Shown piece after piece: positions 1 to 6,515 of a stretch of DNA of 14,152 bases. This stretch comes from Nitrospiraceae bacterium (lineage in GTDB: Bacteria > Nitrospirota > Thermodesulfovibrionia > Thermodesulfovibrionales > Dissulfurispiraceae). The first letter of the stretch is position 1; each line of letters opens with the position of its first letter. The notes under the pieces are model-generated. The model was not told where the DNA came from. It ran no database searches and saw only the letters and a program-made list of their open reading frames with translations. The stretch lies in the NCBI GenBank assembly GCA_003170655.1, contig PMYY01000208.1, forward strand, positions 11,562 through 25,713. Direction: 5' to 3'. Position numbers and translations under genes: made by a program.

Positions 1-1931
1 CAGTGACGCTGACCAACAAGGCCGGAGAGGAAATGAAAGAGAACATCTCCAGGTGTCTTGACTGCGATCACAAACAGAACTGGATCGGCACGTTCCATTC
101 CCAGTGCAACAAGATACTTAGAAAAGAGATAAAAGCCGTCGGCTTCAAGCCCGACTTCGCTATTTACGACGATGACGACCAGAGTTCTCTTATCAGGCAC
201 ATACTGAAAGAATTCAATATCTACGAGGCCCTTTACAAAGGGGTTGCTTCCCGAATAGGCATACTGAAGGCCTCGATGATCAGCCCAGAGGATTTCCTGT
301 CACAGGGAGACGGCTTCAGCTTTGATGAAAAGCTCGGCAGGGTTTATCTGAGATACCAAGATGAGTTGCAGCGGTCCAACTCGCTCGACTACGACGACCT
401 TGTAAGGCTGACAGTCAAGTTGTTCGATGAGAACCCTAAAGTCCTGCATAAGTACCAGGAAATGTTTCCAGCTATCCTGGTCGATGAATTCCAGGATACC
501 AACCGTGCCCAATTTCGGCTGCTTCAGCTACTTGCCGGAAAGCAGAAAAACGTATGCGTCGCCGGAGACGACGATCAGAGCATCTTTAAATCCAAGGGGT
601 CAGATACAGGAAATATCCTGAATTTCGAGAAGGAGTTCCCTGGCACTAAGGTCATCAAACTCGACCGCAATTACCGCTCGACCGGCAACATACTGAAAGT
701 CTCCTCGTCCGTTATCGCCAAGAATATCCAGCGAAAACCCAAGTGCCTGCAAACCGATAATTTATGCGGTGAGAAAGTATTTTACTGCAATCTTGGCTCG
801 GAAGAGGATGAGGCTAAATATGTCTCCCGCGCAATAAAAGACCTCTATCTTAAGAGCAATTACGAATATAACAATTTCGCCGTCTTCTACCGCATCAACT
901 TACAGACGAAGACACTGGAGGATGCCCTGAGAGAGGAGAGCATACCCTACCAGGTGATCGGCGGCACGAGCTTTTATCACCGAAAAGAGGTGAAAGACAT
1001 CATCTCATATGTGCGGCTGGCCCTCAACAACAACGACAATGTAAGTCTGAGAAGGATCATCAACAGCCCGGCCAGGGGAATCGGCTCCACCACTATCTCC
1101 AAGATCGAACAGGAAGCGAAGAAGAACTCATTGAGCCTGTTCAAAACATTGAAATCGATGCTCCAAACCAATGGCGTTGCCGCGTCCTTCAAGGACAAGC
1201 TTGCCGACTTTGTGAAGACCATTGAAGATTTTTCGTCTCGTTCGTACAGGAGCGCCGCTGATATGATCAAGGACATTGTAGAAAAGACGGGCTATCTCGA
1301 TGAACTCGAGGAGGAGCGTATCCAGGCAATACTTGAACTCTCATCGTCGGCGGAAAATATAGCTTCCCGCGACTTCATCGACCGCGTATCGCTGTCGTCT
1401 GCTTCTGATGAAGCGCCGCCTGCACACGCGGTCACGCTTATGCCACTGCACAATACTAAAGGCATCGAATTCCCGGTGGTCTTTATCATCGGTCTCGAAG
1501 AAGGCACTCTTCCTTATTTCAAGGCTTTCGACAATGCTGCCGAAATGCAGGAGGAGAGACGCCTTCTCTATGTCGGGATGACCCGCGCCAAACAGATACT
1601 CTCCCTGAGCAGCGTCAAGCGGAGAAGAGTATATTCCAAGATACAGGAGCAGGAACCATCCCGGTTCCTTGCAGACATGCCGAAAGACTGCTGCACGTGG
1701 GTAGAACGTGCCCAGCAGAAGGAAAAAATGGTTGCTTCATCGGCGCTCCATCCGCCGACGAAAAAGGCACCCTCCTTTATCGTCGGATCAAGGGTGAAGC
1801 ATCCGGCTTGGGGGGTCGGCATAGTTAGGGACTGCTGCGGTGAGGGAGAGGAAGCCAAGGTAACTGTAAATTTCCCCGGCATAGGATTGAAGCGCCTGGC
1901 GGCAAAACTTGCAAATCTCGAAAGGATCTGA
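1..1931 (+). CDS. UvrD/PcrA-type superfamily 1A DNA helicase, 5'-truncated by the window edge
   Basis: ATP-dependent 3'-5' DNA helicase of the UvrD/PcrA/Rep family, acting in DNA repair and removal of obstacles from DNA. The frame is open at the left edge (first full codon at base 3), so motif Q and the Walker A loop are missing; 642 residues are visible against roughly 720-780 usual. Seen in order: motif Ia (LTNKAGEEM, residue 3), GTFHS (29-33), Walker B DEFQDTN (161-167), GDDDQSI of motif III (188-194), NYRS (223-226), a motif V-like HNTKGIEFPVVF, and motif VI EERRLLYVGMTRAK. The last 50 residues (VGSRVKHPAWGVGIV onward) match the Tudor-like C-terminal domain of PcrA/UvrD that contacts RNA polymerase. 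Odd: the motif III stretch usually read as YRWRGA is FKSKGS here, so the DNA-stacking tryptophan is replaced by serine. It ends one base before gatC. The family is certain; whether it is the main UvrD or a paralogue is not. Confidence 0.93.
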   Translation, partial: VTLTNKAGEEMKENISRCLDCDHKQNWIGTFHSQCNKILRKEIKAVGFKPDFAIYDDDDQSSLIRHILKEFNIYEALYKGVASRIGILKASMISPEDFLSQGDGFSFDEKLGRVYLRYQDELQRSNSLDYDDLVRLTVKLFDENPKVLHKYQEMFPAILVDEFQDTNRAQFRLLQLLAGKQKNVCVAGDDDQSIFKSKGSDTGNILNFEKEFPGTKVIKLDRNYRSTGNILKVSSSVIAKNIQRKPKCLQTDNLCGEKVFYCNLGSEEDEAKYVSRAIKDLYLKSNYEYNNFAVFYRINLQTKTLEDALREESIPYQVIGGTSFYHRKEVKDIISYVRLALNNNDNVSLRRIINSPARGIGSTTISKIEQEAKKNSLSLFKTLKSMLQTNGVAASFKDKLADFVKTIEDFSSRSYRSAADMIKDIVEKTGYLDELEEERIQAILELSSSAENIASRDFIDRVSLSSASDEAPPAHAVTLMPLHNTKGIEFPVVFIIGLEEGTLPYFKAFDNAAEMQEERRLLYVGMTRAKQILSLSSVKRRRVYSKIQEQEPSRFLADMPKDCCTWVERAQQKEKMVASSALHPPTKKAPSFIVGSRVKHPAWGVGIVRDCCGEGEEAKVTVNFPGIGLKRLAAKLANLERI

Positions 1932-1932
1932 T

Positions 1933-2220
1933 ATGAAGTTATCACTTGTTGAAGTGAGACATATCGCACAACTTTCGCGCCTGGCACTTTCTGAAGATGA
2001 GGCCGAGCTGTATGCACCGCAGCTCAGCAAGATCATAGACTATGTTGAGCAACTGAACAATCTTGACACTTCTGCAATTGAGCCCACTTCCCATATCATA
2101 GCGTTAAATAACGTAATGGCTGACGATATTCTGGGGGCCTCTCTGCCTCGCCTTGAGGCATTGAAAAATGCGCCGGACACAACAGGGAAGTTTTACCGGA
2201 TCCCAAAAATAATCGAATAA
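1933..2220 (+). CDS. gatC: Asp-tRNA(Asn)/Glu-tRNA(Gln) amidotransferase subunit C
   Basis: Small subunit of the GatCAB amidotransferase, which converts misacylated Glu-tRNA(Gln) and Asp-tRNA(Asn) to the correct amide forms in the cytoplasm; GatC holds GatA and GatB together. The product is 95 residues, typical for the family. It has the standard N-terminus (MKLSLVEVRHIAQLSRLAL), the acidic helix SEDEAELYAPQLSKIIDYVE and a C-terminal segment with YRIPKII, close to the family ending RVPKVI. I chose the ATG at 1933 because it gives this start; an in-frame ATG at 1909 lies inside the helicase gene. AAAGGA upstream serves as ribosome binding site, and the gene starts one base after the helicase stop, so the two are probably cotranscribed. 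gatA and gatB are not in the window; panD follows instead. Confidence 0.95.
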   Translation: MKLSLVEVRHIAQLSRLALSEDEAELYAPQLSKIIDYVEQLNNLDTSAIEPTSHIIALNNVMADDILGASLPRLEALKNAPDTTGKFYRIPKIIE

Positions 2221-2236
2221 CGCATTAATAATGCAG

Positions 2237-2256
2237 GGACTGCCATGCGGCAGTCC
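2237..2256 (+). terminator. Perfect 8-bp hairpin after gatC, without a T-tract
   Basis: GGACTGCC (2237-2244) pairs perfectly with GGCAGTCC (2249-2256) around the loop ATGC. It lies 16 bases after the gatC stop. No run of T follows, so it is not a classical intrinsic terminator. It may be a 3'-end stabiliser or a weak terminator between gatC and panD. Confidence 0.4.
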
Positions 2257-2263
2257 AGTGAAT

Positions 2264-2309
2264 AAAACGCAGCGTTTTCGCAAGTATTTTCGGACAACTT
2301 ATGCGAAAA
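2264..2309 (+). promoter_or_regulatory. panD leader with two mutually exclusive hairpins
   Basis: AAAACGC (2264-2270) can pair with GCGTTTT (2272-2278), but only as a tight hairpin whose inner pairs must open. TTTTCGCA (2275-2282) can instead pair with TGCGAAAA (2302-2309). The two share bases 2275-2278 and cannot coexist. The second ends just before the AAGGAG ribosome binding site of panD (about 2309-2314). This could expose or hide the site, but no known riboswitch was recognised. Confidence 0.25.
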
Positions 2310-2322
2310 AGGAGATAGAAGC

Positions 2323-2673
2323 ATGTTCCGCTGTTTTTTAAGATCTAAGATCCATCTCGCAACTGTAACAGAATCAAATCTGGCCTATGAAGGAAGCATA
2401 ACAATAGACAGCAATTACATGGAAATGGTCGGGATCCTTCCCTATGAACAGGTAATGATAAGCAATATGAACAACGGCGAGCGTTTCGAGACTTATGTCA
2501 TCCCGGGCAAACCAGGGTCGCGTGAGTTCTGCCTTAATGGCCCCACTGCCCGTAAAGGCGCCGTGGGAGATCGGATTATCATCTTTTCATACTGCTGGAT
2601 AGACGACCATGAAAAGATGAAGAGCTTCAAGCCGGTCATCATCAAACTAGACGATAAGAATAAACCGGTATAA
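2323..2673 (+). CDS. panD: Aspartate 1-decarboxylase (pyruvoyl-dependent) precursor
   Basis: Decarboxylates L-aspartate to beta-alanine for pantothenate and coenzyme A. The 116-residue proenzyme cleaves itself between Gly24 and Ser25 (YEGSITID), and Ser25 becomes the pyruvoyl group. Other expected residues sit at the E. coli positions: Lys9, His11, Arg54, Thr57 and Tyr58 (RFETYVI), and Asn72 in LNG. Odd: the loop after Asn72-Gly73 is normally Ala-Ala-Ala but is Pro74-Thr75-Ala76 here, next to the substrate site. A good AAGGAG ribosome binding site lies about 9 bases upstream of the ATG. It follows gatC by 102 bases; panB and panC are not nearby. Identity is secure. Confidence 0.95.
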   Translation: MFRCFLRSKIHLATVTESNLAYEGSITIDSNYMEMVGILPYEQVMISNMNNGERFETYVIPGKPGSREFCLNGPTARKGAVGDRIIIFSYCWIDDHEKMKSFKPVIIKLDDKNKPV

Positions 2674-2698
2674 GCGCTGCGGTTATGAAGACGGGATT

Positions 2699-3127
2699 AT
2701 GAAATCAAAAATATTGCTGAACATAATCCTGTTTTTTATTACAGCACTTGCGATTGCCATCGCCGCTGCTTACGCATCTGAACCTCTAAGCGTCATGGGC
2801 CATCCGACCTCAACTGGAACGGCTCCGAAGAGACTCGCTCTCTCAACAGTTACGGACGTTAAGGATTCTGTGCTGACAGTTAATATACACAACACCGAAC
2901 ATGCTATGACTATCGACGACAAAACCAGATTTACGAGAGACGGCAAGCCGGCCGTCTTGTCCGACATCAAGACTGGAATGAGAGTAAGAATCACCTTTGT
3001 TGAACGTTCAGGCCGTAAAATTGCAACTGCTGTAGATATTCGTTCAGATGCGAAACCGGAGGGTATCGAACCTCGGCCAGCCTCACCTGCATCGTCGAAC
3101 AAGACTGTACCTGCATTACACAGATAG
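2699..3127 (+). CDS. Small exported protein of unknown function, DUF5666-like
   Basis: A 142-residue protein with a clear Sec signal peptide: MKSK, a hydrophobic segment (about residues 5-24) and a likely cut after AYA, before SEP. The mature part has a short beta-rich region (about 50-115) with TRFTRDGKPAVLSDIKTGMRVRI. This pattern is seen in small secreted OB-fold-like domains such as DUF5666. The tail is rich in Pro, Ala and Ser. No catalytic motif was recognised. It starts 25 bases after panD with only a weak GGGA four bases or less from the ATG, so panD and this gene may share a transcript. After the stop, the +1 frame (3129-3173) reads RKQQPEPAAKTAQK before a TAA, which resembles a normal tail; the C-terminus might be frameshifted. 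The general fold resembles the small periplasmic protein at 13548-13874. Confidence 0.75.
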   Translation: MKSKILLNIILFFITALAIAIAAAYASEPLSVMGHPTSTGTAPKRLALSTVTDVKDSVLTVNIHNTEHAMTIDDKTRFTRDGKPAVLSDIKTGMRVRITFVERSGRKIATAVDIRSDAKPEGIEPRPASPASSNKTVPALHR

Positions 3128-3148
3128 CAGAAAGCAGCAGCCTGAACC

Positions 3149-3191
3149 AGCCGCTAAGACGGCTCAGAAATAATAACAATATTATTATTTC
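3149..3191. terminator. Bidirectional terminator region between convergent genes
   Basis: Two hairpins fill the gap between the exported protein gene (+) and argJ (-). AGCCG (3149-3153) pairs with CGGCT (3160-3164). GAAATAATAA (3167-3176) pairs perfectly over 10 bp with TTATTATTTC (3182-3191) around CAATA. Both strands are T-rich in the second stem. The place and symmetry suit a terminator used from both sides, although the stem is AT-rich and weak. Confidence 0.5.
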
Positions 3192-3199
3192 TTTGATCT

Positions 3200-4399
3200 T
3201 CAGGTCCGATACTCGGCGTTGATCTTCACGTATCCTTCCGTAAGATCGCAGGTCAGGACCTTAGCATTGCCCTTGCCGAGGTGAAGGTCAGCGACAATCT
3301 TGATCCTCTTGTCCTTCAGCCTGCCGTTCGCCTCTTTATCAACGCCGGTTGTGATGCCGTTCCTGGCTACCTGGAGTCCGTTCAGATATATGTCTGTCTT
3401 CTCTTCTTTTAGCGCGATGCCCGAATATCCGAGTGCCGCCATAAGCCTTCCCCAGTTTGCGTCATTGCCATATATCGCAGTTTTTACAAGCAGAGAATTT
3501 GCGATGGCAAAGGCGCCCTTCTCTGCATCCCTTTCGCTCTTTGCATTTTTGACCTCGACTTCCACCAGCTTCGTGGCGCCCTCTCCATCCCTGACGATCA
3601 ATTCGCTGAGTTCATAAGCCAGTTCTGTCAAAGCTCCCTCAAATATCTCATAGCCCTTTGACTTCATCTTGATCGTTTCGTTGCCTGCCGCGCCGTTCGC
3701 CATGATTAGAACGGTGTCGTTCGTGGACATATCGCCGTCTATGGTTATCCTGTTGAACGACCTGCCTACAGCCTGCCTCAATGCAGCATCGAGCGCCGGT
3801 TTGTCGATGACGGCGTCGGTGACGATAAAAGAGAGCATGGTCGCCATATTGGGCTGAATCATCCCGGCACCTTTACATATCCCTGTGATGGTAATCATCT
3901 TGTTGCCGATCTTTTTCCTCTTGGCAACTATCTTTGGAAACGTGTCCGTAGTCATGATAGCGGCTGCCACATCATCCATAGTCGCGTTTCCGAGTCCGTC
4001 CACAAGCACGTCTATTTGGGGTCTAATCCTGCCCATGGGCAGTGGAGTGCCGATAACGCCTGTCGAGCAGACATATACCTCATCGGCCTTGATACCCTTT
4101 ACTTTAGCCGCAAGTTTGCCCATCTCGACAGCATCCTTCATTCCCTGTGCTCCGGTACATGCATTGGCATTTCCGCTATTTACGATCACGGCACGTCCTG
4201 TGCCCTTCCCGATGAGTTTCATATCCAGTCTTACAGGGGCAGCCTTCACGCTGTTGGTTGTAAACATGCCGGCCATGACTGATTCATGTTCCGAATATAT
4301 CATGGCAAGGTCTTTTCGCCCCGGCTTCTTTATCGCCGCCTCCACGGTAGAAAAGAGAAATCCCCTCGGCACCGTAACTGTTTCTTTATCTATGGACAT
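3200..4399 (-). CDS. argJ: Glutamate N-acetyltransferase / amino-acid N-acetyltransferase (ArgJ)
   Basis: Transfers the acetyl group from N-acetylornithine to glutamate, recycling acetate in the cyclic arginine pathway; some members also use acetyl-CoA. The 399-residue precursor splits itself between Ala186 and Thr187 in IQPNMATML, where Thr187 is the nucleophile. Other family marks are NSGNANACTG (74-83), the oxyanion stretch CSTGVIG (111-117), NRITIDGDMSTNDT and the C-terminal DLTEGYVKINAEYRT. I cannot tell from motifs whether it is mono- or bifunctional; argA does not occur in the window. The ATG at 4399 overlaps the argC end by 10 bases and has GGAGGG about 10 bases upstream inside argC, so translation is likely coupled. 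Confidence 0.96.
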   Translation of the reverse strand: MSIDKETVTVPRGFLFSTVEAAIKKPGRKDLAMIYSEHESVMAGMFTTNSVKAAPVRLDMKLIGKGTGRAVIVNSGNANACTGAQGMKDAVEMGKLAAKVKGIKADEVYVCSTGVIGTPLPMGRIRPQIDVLVDGLGNATMDDVAAAIMTTDTFPKIVAKRKKIGNKMITITGICKGAGMIQPNMATMLSFIVTDAVIDKPALDAALRQAVGRSFNRITIDGDMSTNDTVLIMANGAAGNETIKMKSKGYEIFEGALTELAYELSELIVRDGEGATKLVEVEVKNAKSERDAEKGAFAIANSLLVKTAIYGNDANWGRLMAALGYSGIALKEEKTDIYLNGLQVARNGITTGVDKEANGRLKDKRIKIVADLHLGKGNAKVLTCDLTEGYVKINAEYRT

Positions 4400-5430
4400 A
4401 ATGCCAATCCCTCCAATGCAGTCGTTTCCTGGAAGCCCATCATGATATTCATGTTCTGAATCGCCTGTCCCGAAGCCCCCTTCACAAGGTTATCGATAGT
4501 AGAAATCATTACAAGTGTATTCGTCCTTTCGTTGACTTTGATACCGATGAAGCAGTAATTGCTTCCCCTGACATGTTTAGCGTTGGGATAAAAACCCTCT
4601 TCGAGCACTTTAACATAAGGTTCCTTTGAATACTTCTTGTTATACAATTCGATGACTTTGCCGGTACTGATCTTTTGCGTAAGTCTGGCGTAAGCGGTCG
4701 TAACTATTCCCCTGTCCATTGGTACAAGATGTGGAGTAAAGTCCACCATTATCGCCTTGCCGGCTATGGCCGACAATATTTGCTCGATCTCGGGCGTATG
4801 CCTGTGGACGCCGACACCGTATGCCTTGAAGCCTTCGTTGACTTCGCAGAACGACACCATAACATCCGCTTTTCGTCCCGCGCCGGTGGCGCCCGATTTC
4901 GAATCCACGATAATGCTCTCCGGATCGATAATACCTTCTTTCAAGGCGGGATTTAGGGCCAGTATAGCGCTTGTAGGATAGCAGCCGGGATTCGCGATGA
5001 GACGTGCCTTCTTTATCTCTCTCCTGTACAACTCAGGAAGCCCGTAAACAGCCTTTTTCAGCGTATTCGGATAGTGATGCGACGTTTTGTACCACTCCTC
5101 GTATACTACAGGGTCCGACAGGCGGAAATCAGCCGAAAGATCGACGACTCTTTTGCCTTTCTGATAGAAAAAGTTTACCGCCTCCTGCGACGCTGCATGA
5201 GGCAGTGCCATAAAAAAGAGATCGGCTTTCTGGAGGATTCGGTCCTTTTCCATGGGCTCATAAACCAACCCGCCAAATTTGACCAGATGTGGAAAAAGGT
5301 CTGTAACCCTTTTCCCTGCGGACTTTTCGGATGTGACCGCCGTCAATTCCACGCCTGGATGCTGGGACAACATCCTGAGTAGCTCTGACCCTGTGTATCC
5401 GCTTCCGCCGCAAATCGCCACCTTTACCAT
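4390..5430 (-). CDS. argC: N-acetyl-gamma-glutamyl-phosphate reductase
   Basis: NADPH-dependent reduction of N-acetylglutamyl phosphate to N-acetylglutamate semialdehyde, the third step of arginine synthesis. The 346 residues start with the nucleotide-binding loop GGSGYTGSELL (8-18). The active-site cysteine is Cys150 in ANPGCYPT, and the catalytic histidine is His212 in GVHRHTPEIEQ. Length is normal. The start ATG at 5430 has GGTGG about 8 bases upstream. It begins the argC-argJ pair, with a likely promoter at 5458-5486. It lies directly after rplM-rpsI on the same strand but is separated from them by a strong terminator. Confidence 0.97.
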   Translation of the reverse strand: MVKVAICGGSGYTGSELLRMLSQHPGVELTAVTSEKSAGKRVTDLFPHLVKFGGLVYEPMEKDRILQKADLFFMALPHAASQEAVNFFYQKGKRVVDLSADFRLSDPVVYEEWYKTSHHYPNTLKKAVYGLPELYRREIKKARLIANPGCYPTSAILALNPALKEGIIDPESIIVDSKSGATGAGRKADVMVSFCEVNEGFKAYGVGVHRHTPEIEQILSAIAGKAIMVDFTPHLVPMDRGIVTTAYARLTQKISTGKVIELYNKKYSKEPYVKVLEEGFYPNAKHVRGSNYCFIGIKVNERTNTLVMISTIDNLVKGASGQAIQNMNIMMGFQETTALEGLALCP

Positions 5431-5457
5431 ATAAGTCCACCTTTCAGTTGTGAAAAT

Positions 5458-5486
5458 AGCATATTACACATTTTACACCAGATCAA
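5458..5486 (-). promoter_or_regulatory. Predicted sigma-70 promoter of argC-argJ
   Basis: On the minus strand TTGATC (5486-5481) is followed after 17 bases by TATGCT (5463-5458). Each matches 4 of 6 consensus bases with ideal spacing. Transcription would start near 5450, giving a leader of about 20 bases. It sits just after the rpsI terminator. No arginine operator was recognised. Confidence 0.4.
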
Positions 5487-5515
5487 AAAAAAAACCCGCC
5501 AAAGAGCGGGCTTTT
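5485..5515 (-). terminator. Intrinsic terminator of the rplM-rpsI operon
   Basis: On the minus strand CCCGC (5509-5505) pairs with GCGGG (5499-5495) around a short loop and is followed by a run of ten T. It lies about 30 bases after the rpsI stop. This is a classical rho-independent terminator that separates the ribosomal genes from argC. Confidence 0.88.
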
Positions 5516-5544
5516 GAGAAGTCTTATTGGTCTTATACGACCTC

Positions 5545-5937
5545 TTACCTCTTTGAGAACTGGAATCTCGCTCTTGCGCCTTTCTGACCGAATTTCTTTC
5601 TCTCGACCTCTCTAGGGTCTCTGGTCATCAGGCCTTCTTTCTTCAGTTTCGTCTTCAGGTCCGAATCGACGACCACGAGTGCACGCGCTATGCCGTGTCT
5701 CAAAGCTCCCGCCTGTCCGCTAAGCCCACCACCGACTATTTTTGCCTTCACATCATATTTACCAATGGTGCTGGTGACATGCAGGGGCTGCCTGATGATC
5801 ATCCGCAAAGTCTCGCGGGGAAAGTAAGTGTCTACGTCTTTATCGTTTACGACGATCCTGCCTGTCCCGGGGGTCATTACAACCTGCGCGACCGATCTCT
5901 TCCTTCTGCCTGTTGCGTTATAAGTTATGGCGGCCAT
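5545..5937 (-). CDS. rpsI: 30S ribosomal protein S9
   Basis: S9 binds the head of the 30S subunit, and its C-terminal tail reaches the P-site tRNA. The 130 residues are of normal length, with the N-terminal ATGRRKRSVAQV, the central IVGGGLSGQAGALRHGIARAL and the conserved end RFQFSKR. It follows rplM by 16 bases. Its ribosome binding site GGAG lies directly after the rplM stop, about 12 bases from the ATG, which is longer than usual. The rplM-rpsI pair is found across bacteria. Confidence 0.98.
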   Translation of the reverse strand: MAAITYNATGRRKRSVAQVVMTPGTGRIVVNDKDVDTYFPRETLRMIIRQPLHVTSTIGKYDVKAKIVGGGLSGQAGALRHGIARALVVVDSDLKTKLKKEGLMTRDPREVERKKFGQKGARARFQFSKR

Positions 5938-5953
5938 TTCTTTACTTTACTCC

Positions 5954-6391
5954 TTATTTGGAAAGTTGAATGAGTTCAGGTTTCTGTGCGGCATGTCCGT
6001 GATCAGTGCCCGCATAAACTTTGAGCTTCTTTATCATAGCCCTGCCGAGCCTGTTCTTCGGGAGCATTCCCCACACCGCTGCCCTTATCACCTCATCAGG
6101 TGCGGAAGCGAGCCTGTCCTTGAGGCTCTCCTCTTTAATGTGGCCGATATACCCAGTATGATGATAATATTTTTTATCCTCAAGTTTGTTGCCGGTAACC
6201 TTTACCTTGTCGGCATTGATCACGATCACAAAATCTCCTGTATCGACGTTGGGAGTAAAAATAGGCTTGTTCTTGCCTCTTAAACGATCTGCAACCTTGC
6301 AGGCCATCCTTCCCAATACAATATCTTTGGCGTCAACGAGGTACCATTTCCTCTGGACTTCATCTTTCTTTGCGAACTTCGTCGTCTTCAT
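5954..6391 (-). CDS. rplM: 50S ribosomal protein L13
   Basis: Early-assembling protein of the 50S subunit that binds 23S rRNA. The 145 residues carry family marks: RKWYLVDAKDIVLGRMA near the N-terminus, FTPNVDTGDFVIVINADKV, KKYYHHTGYIG, and WGMLPKNRLGRAMIKKLKVY near the end. The first 14 residues match the usual short extension. GGAAGGTG lies about 9 bases before the ATG at 6391. It is the first gene of the rplM-rpsI operon, with a predicted promoter at 6456-6485. Confidence 0.98.
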   Translation of the reverse strand: MKTTKFAKKDEVQRKWYLVDAKDIVLGRMACKVADRLRGKNKPIFTPNVDTGDFVIVINADKVKVTGNKLEDKKYYHHTGYIGHIKEESLKDRLASAPDEVIRAAVWGMLPKNRLGRAMIKKLKVYAGTDHGHAAQKPELIQLSK

Positions 6392-6455
6392 TTGTTATTT
6401 CACCTTCCTAAATGTGCGCAAAACACGCAATCGTAAATATCGTTACAAGTTAAGT

Positions 6456-6485
6456 AAGATAATCGAAATCGATGCTATTTGTCAA
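6456..6485 (-). promoter_or_regulatory. Predicted promoter of rplM-rpsI
   Basis: Minus-strand TTGACA (6485-6480) is a perfect -35 box, followed after 18 bases by TATCTT (6461-6456), 4 of 6 for the -10. The start would be near 6449, giving a leader of about 58 bases. Its -35 box overlaps that of the thiD promoter on the other strand. Confidence 0.5.
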
Positions 6486-6508
6486 CATTCCATACAGATT
6501 GCTATAAT
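6479..6508 (+). promoter_or_regulatory. Predicted strong promoter of thiD
   Basis: TTGTCA (6479-6484), 5 of 6 for the -35 box, is followed after 18 bases by a perfect TATAAT (6503-6508). The expected start is 6514-6516, at or just before the thiD ATG at 6516. A transcript from here would be essentially leaderless. Confidence 0.6.
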
Positions 6509-6515
6509 AGCACAT

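Noticed and set aside
1788..2036. Minus-strand frames across the helicase-gatC junction
   Set aside because: They are antisense to the helicase C-terminal domain and GatC, with no supporting features.
3885..4445. A 186-codon plus-strand frame opposite argJ
   Set aside because: It is antisense to well-conserved ArgJ motifs and has no ribosome binding site or recognisable domain.
6392..6450. An L13 autoregulatory leader before rplM
   Set aside because: Only a 4-bp TGCG/CGCA stem is visible. I could not match it to a known L13 leader.
6186..6515. A long N-terminal extension of ThiD
   Set aside because: It runs opposite rplM and across both promoters. ThiD homology starts at 6516-6522.
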